This document shows, piece after piece, positions 37,819 through 40,816 of a stretch of 40,816 nucleotides of DNA. Each line of letters opens with the position of its first letter. The stretch's first letter is position 1. The notes beneath the pieces are model-generated. The model saw only the letters and a list, made by a program, of their open reading frames with translations. It searched no databases and was not told where the DNA came from. The DNA comes from Pseudomonadota bacterium (GTDB taxonomy: Bacteria > Pseudomonadota > Gammaproteobacteria > Burkholderiales > Burkholderiaceae_C): NCBI GenBank assembly GCA_018241405.1, contig JAFEDY010000024.1:1-40816 (forward strand), written 5' to 3'. The translations under genes and the position numbers were made by a program.

Positions 37819-37851
37819 CCCCGCCGGTCACAAAGCCGGCGGGGTTTTTTT
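37819..37851 (+). terminator. Rho-independent terminator of fabI
   Basis: CCCCGCCGG pairs with CCGGCGGGG across an eight-base loop and is followed by seven T residues (37845-37851). It directly precedes the yddG-type gene, whose transcript must start at or after it. Confidence 0.92.
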
Positions 37852-37855
37852 CGCC

Positions 37856-38773
37856 ATGCATAGCCCCGAAAAAATGAAGAACCGCAACAAGGCCACCTGG
37901 ATCGGGCTGGTAGCTATCTTCTTGTGGAGCGCCATCGTCGGCCTGATCCGCAGCGTCAGTGACCACCTGGGCCCCACGGGCGGCGCGGCCATGATGTACA
38001 GCGTGGCCTCGGTGTTTCTGCTGCTGTCCGTGGGCTGGGTCAGGCTGCGCGAGTTTCCCCGGCGCTATCTGGCCTGGGGCAGCCTGCTGTTTGTGGCCTA
38101 CGAGCTGTGCCTGGCGCTGTCGATAGGCTACGCCCACACCAGCCGCCAGGCCATCGAGGTGGGCATGGTCAACTATCTGTGGCCCACCTTCACCATCGTC
38201 GCGGCCATCCTGTTCAATGGCCAGCGGGCCAATCTGCTGATCGTCCCGGGCTTTGCACTGTCCATCATCGGCATCGCCTGGGTGCTGGGCGGTGCGCAGG
38301 GCCTGGATCTGCCCGGCATGCTGGCCAACGTGCGCGACAACCCGCTGAGCTATGGCCTGGCGTTCGCCGGCGCGGTGATCTGGGCGGCCTACTGCGCCGT
38401 CACGGCCCGCATCGCCCATGGCAAGAACGGCGTGACACTGTTCTTCATGCTGGTGTCGGCAGCGCTGTGGATCAAGTACCTGCTGCAAGGCGGTGGCGCC
38501 ATGGCATTCAACGTGCAGGCCATCGTCTACCTGCTGCTGGCCGCCGCGGCCATGGGCTTTGGCTATGCGGCCTGGAACGTGGGTATCCTGCACGGCAACG
38601 TGACCATTCTGGCGGGGGCCTCGTACTTCATCCCGGTGTTCTCGGCGGCGCTGTCCATGCTGCTGCTGCGCACGCCGCTGTCCCTGGCCTTCTGGCAGGG
38701 CGCGGCCATGGTGTGCGGCGGCGCCATCCTGTGCTGGCTGGCCACGCGCAGGCCACGGGCAAAACCAGGCTGA
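37856..38773 (+). CDS. yddG: YddG-type aromatic amino acid exporter (DMT superfamily)
   Basis: A protein of 305 residues from ATG 37856, or 299 from ATG 37874 (MKNRNKATWIG), which better matches the E. coli YddG N-terminus. Neither has a clear ribosome binding site. Ten hydrophobic segments in two EamA halves are visible. YddG-like landmarks include GLVAIFLWSAIVGLIRSVSD, GPTGGAAMMYS, SLLFVAYELCLALSIGYA, RQAIEVGMVNYLWPT, ILFNGQRAN, AYAAWNVGILHGNVTI-like GYAAWNVGILHGNVTI and CWLATRR at the end. Studied YddG proteins export aromatic amino acids across the inner membrane. It starts only five bases after the fabI terminator. Confidence 0.9.
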   Translation: MHSPEKMKNRNKATWIGLVAIFLWSAIVGLIRSVSDHLGPTGGAAMMYSVASVFLLLSVGWVRLREFPRRYLAWGSLLFVAYELCLALSIGYAHTSRQAIEVGMVNYLWPTFTIVAAILFNGQRANLLIVPGFALSIIGIAWVLGGAQGLDLPGMLANVRDNPLSYGLAFAGAVIWAAYCAVTARIAHGKNGVTLFFMLVSAALWIKYLLQGGGAMAFNVQAIVYLLLAAAAMGFGYAAWNVGILHGNVTILAGASYFIPVFSAALSMLLLRTPLSLAFWQGAAMVCGGAILCWLATRRPRAKPG

Positions 38774-38828
38774 GCTGGCCATGCAGTGCGTGATGACGGC
38801 TGCCCCAATCGCGCGCATACTCGCGCTC

Positions 38829-39731
38829 ATGCGTCCAAGCCTGCTCCCTCTTGCACCGCTGACGGTGGCGCTGTGCTGCGCCCTTGCCGGTGGCGTGGCC
38901 CGGGCACATGCTTCTAAAGGTGATAGCGCGCGGGCCGCCAGCCTGCGTGAACAGGCCATTGCCTACGAGCATGGCGAAGGCGTGGCGCGCGACATGCCGC
39001 GGGCCGCTGCCCTGTATTGCACAAGCGCGCGGCTTGGCGACATGCAAGCCCAGTACAACCTCGGCTGGATGTATGCCAATGGGCGTGGCGTGGCGCGCAA
39101 CGACGCTACGGCGGCGTTTTTCTTCCAGGCCGCTGCAGAGCAAGGGCTGGCCGTGGCGGCGCGCATGCTGCGGGTTGTAGGCGGGGCCACCGGCGAGGTG
39201 CCGGAGTGCATGCGTCTGCCGCGGCCCAAGCTGTTGAACGCTGGCGCACCCGGCGTGGATTACCAGGCCACCGCCCCGCGCAAGATCGTGGAGCTGGTGC
39301 GCAAGATGGCGCCGCAATACCAGGTCGAGCCACAGCTGGCGCTGGCCATCATTGCCGCCGAATCCAACTTCAATCCCCAGGCGCTGTCGCCCAAGAACGC
39401 GCAGGGCCTGATGCAGCTGATCCCCGAGACCAGCGAACGCTTCAACGTCAAGAATCCCTACGACCCAACGCAGAACATCCGCGGTGGCCTGTCCTACCTG
39501 CGCTGGCTGTTGGCTTACTTCGAGGGCGACCTGGCGCTGGTGGCTGCGGCTTACAACGCCGGAGAGGGCAAGGTCGAGCGCTACCGCGGCGTTCCGCCCT
39601 ACCTGGAGACACGCGCCTATGTGCAGCGCATCCTGAAAGCCGTCGGCACTACCGCGCACCCGTTCGACCAGACAGTAACGCAGCCCTCGCCAGCGCTCGA
39701 GCGCATTCGGCTGGCGCTGCGACCTGGTTAG
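38829..39731 (+). CDS. Lytic transglycosylase with Sel1 repeats and SLT domain
   Basis: A 300-residue exported protein from ATG 38829. The signal peptide is MRPSLLPLAPLTVALCCALAG with cleavage near ARAHA (about residue 27). Two Sel1-like repeats (about 43-110; YEHGEGVARDMPRAAALY, YANGRGVARNDATAAFFF) are followed by an SLT (family 1) domain from about 152. The catalytic Glu178 lies in AIIAAESNFNP, with GLMQLIPETSERF and AAYNAGEGKVERY motifs. Such enzymes cut peptidoglycan to 1,6-anhydro-MurNAc products. A 16-residue upstream extension to 38781 is rejected in favour of the signal peptide. It may be coupled to the yddG-type gene, 55 bases upstream. Confidence 0.9.
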   Translation: MRPSLLPLAPLTVALCCALAGGVARAHASKGDSARAASLREQAIAYEHGEGVARDMPRAAALYCTSARLGDMQAQYNLGWMYANGRGVARNDATAAFFFQAAAEQGLAVAARMLRVVGGATGEVPECMRLPRPKLLNAGAPGVDYQATAPRKIVELVRKMAPQYQVEPQLALAIIAAESNFNPQALSPKNAQGLMQLIPETSERFNVKNPYDPTQNIRGGLSYLRWLLAYFEGDLALVAAAYNAGEGKVERYRGVPPYLETRAYVQRILKAVGTTAHPFDQTVTQPSPALERIRLALRPG

Positions 39732-39782
39732 AGACGCCGGCAACCCCGGTGACCACCACTTGCGCGGGGCGCACACACCAAG

Positions 39783-40387
39783 TCATCGACGGATGTAAAG
39801 CTGGTCAAAGCTCGCACCGTCGACGAGGTGGTCCTTTTCTGCCCTGGCCCAGCCGCCGAAGGCCTGGTCGATGGTGACCAGCGAAAGCCTGGGAAACTTC
39901 ACATCGAGCTTGGCCCCCCGCTCGTAGGGCGGTAGTAGTTCTTGCCGGCCACCTCCTTCCCCTCGTCGGAGTAGAGGGGCTTGAGGTATTCCTCGGCCAA
40001 CGCGCGGCTGCCCTTCTTGTTGACCACTTTGTCCACCACGGCCGCCGTGGGCTCGGCCAGAATGGACAGCGATGGCGCGACGAACTCGAACTTGTCTTTG
40101 CCAAAATTCTTGAGCGCCAGTAAGTCCTCATTCTCCCAGGCCAGTAGCACATCGCCCACGCCGCGCTGCACGAAGGTCATGGTGGAGGCGCGCGCGCCAG
40201 TATCGAGCACGGGCACGTTCTTGTAGAGCCTGGCCACGAAGTCCTTGGCCGCCGCGTCGCCGCCGTACTTGCGCCTGGCGAACTCCCAGGCCGCCAGGTA
40301 GTTCCAGCGCGCGCTGCCGATGGTCTTGGGGTTGGGCCTGATGACCTGTACGCCGGGCCAGGCTAGGTCGTCCCAATCCTTCAGGCC
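39783..40387 (-). pseudogene. Sulfate-binding protein (Sbp/CysP type) remnant, 5'-truncated and frameshifted
   Basis: The minus strand reads LKDWDDLAWPGVQVIRPNPKT from 40387, then ARWNYLAAWEFARRKYGG and [30 protein letters not shown], all typical of the C-terminal lobe of periplasmic sulfate/thiosulfate-binding proteins. The N-terminal part is missing where the IS481-type remnant begins. After KNYYRP a one-base deletion (in CCC TAC, near 39925) shifts the frame. The other frame continues [33 protein letters not shown] to a stop at 39783. Two independent lesions show it is no longer a functional gene. No cys transport genes are adjacent. Confidence 0.88.
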
Positions 40388-40647
40388 CTCAGCAAATCAT
40401 CCAAGGACAGCTGCAAGGTGCGTCGCAGGTGCACCACCACGATCTCCTGGGCAGGCGTGAGCTGGGTCTGCAGGCGGTGCGCGGTGTGCGAGCGATCCTG
40501 CACGCTGTCGCGCTTCCTCCATTTGTAGACGGTCTGCTCGGTAATACTGAAGCGCTGGGCCAGGATGGACGCGGGTTCTGCGCTGGCAGCGATCTCGGCC
40601 CGCACAGCAGGCGTGGTGCGGGCATTCTTGTGCAGGGCAATCAGCAT
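40388..40647 (-). pseudogene. IS481-type transposase, N-terminal remnant
   Basis: The minus-strand frame starts MLIALHKNARTTPAVRAEIA and has a helix-turn-helix with ILAQRFSITEQTVYKWRKRD, then HRLQTQLTPAQEIVVVHLRRTLQLSLDDLL, the N-terminal end of IS481-type transposases. About 87 residues remain. The sequence then passes directly into sulfate-binding-protein coding sequence (40387/40388), so the catalytic core is gone. It may be the same element type as the one at the left edge. Confidence 0.85.
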
Positions 40648-40797
40648 GGCTTGGCTCCCGGATTCGATTGCAGGGACTCTATCAACTCTTGCAGAACGGC
40701 GCGGGCCATGAACAGCGGGTAGCGCTTTTCAGCTATGCAATCGTCCGGGATGCGACAGGAAGCGTTTTGGGTCTATGCACTCCCCCGGGATGCGACA
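40388..40797 (-). mobile_element. Left-end remnant of an IS481-type element
   Basis: It comprises the transposase N-terminus and about 110-150 bases of left end. The terminal motif CCGGGATGCGACA occurs twice, at 40745-40757 and 40785-40797, in the same orientation and 40 bases apart. The inner copy is identical over 18 bases to the IS end at 333-350. Either the element has a subterminal repeat or two IS ends lie in tandem; the true outer boundary is therefore uncertain. Confidence 0.7.
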
Positions 40798-40816
40798 TCT
40801 ATGTATTCATTCGGAA

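Noticed and set aside
37905..37925. GTAGCTATCTT in the yddG-type gene as another copy of the dispersed repeat
   Set aside because: Only the short core matches; the flanking blocks are missing, so chance is likely.
37322..38959. Minus-strand open frame of 545 codons over fabI, yddG and the transglycosylase start
   Set aside because: It spans three plus-strand genes and a perfect terminator and has shadow composition.

Overview
The window is GC-rich chromosomal DNA of a beta-proteobacterium, most likely a Comamonadaceae member near Acidovorax, Alicycliphilus or Delftia. This rests on gene content and order (odhA-odhB-lpdA-zapE, dnaE-clpS-clpA, bamD facing a DinG-type helicase, a Bug-type receptor) and on a dispersed repeat whose core reads ATAGCTGC. 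No taxonomic search was possible.

Region 1 (1-2412) is accessory DNA. The 3' end of an IS481-type transposase runs straight into an integron attC site. Three attC sites (350-408, 1126-1203, 2061-2120) and a degenerate fourth (2338-2391) delimit gene cassettes. They carry a uracil-DNA-glycosylase-like protein, a bestrophin-like (DUF4239) membrane protein, and a cassette without an ORF. No integrase is visible, so as seen this is an attC cluster lacking intI (CALIN).

Region 2 (2413-21639) is mostly housekeeping: clpA, clpS and dnaE on minus; bamD on plus facing a DinG-family helicase; a PP2C phosphatase; a secreted coiled-coil protein; zapE; and the 2-oxoglutarate dehydrogenase genes lpdA, odhB and odhA, with a terminator between odhB and lpdA. 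An AI-2E/PerM-family permease is divergent from odhA.

Region 3 (21640-28748) looks like a small catabolic locus: an alpha/beta-hydrolase-domain lipoprotein, a Bug-type solute receptor, an AtuA-like small protein and an AtuA-family protein. A divergent LysR regulator has a T-N11-A-type palindrome in the shared intergenic region. A tandem universal stress protein follows.

Region 4 (28778-36938) is a yejABEF peptide/microcin-C-type ABC importer operon broken up by extra genes. A frameshifted isoprenylcysteine-methyltransferase-like gene and an AAA ATPase lie between yejA and yejB. A vapBC toxin-antitoxin pair with its own apparent promoter/operator lies between yejB and yejE, and vapC overlaps the yejE start by ATGA.

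Region 5 (36998-40816) holds fabI with a strong terminator, a yddG-type exporter, a Sel1/SLT lytic transglycosylase, a doubly damaged sulfate-binding-protein pseudogene, and a 5' remnant of another IS481-type element. Related IS ends therefore lie near both edges of the window.
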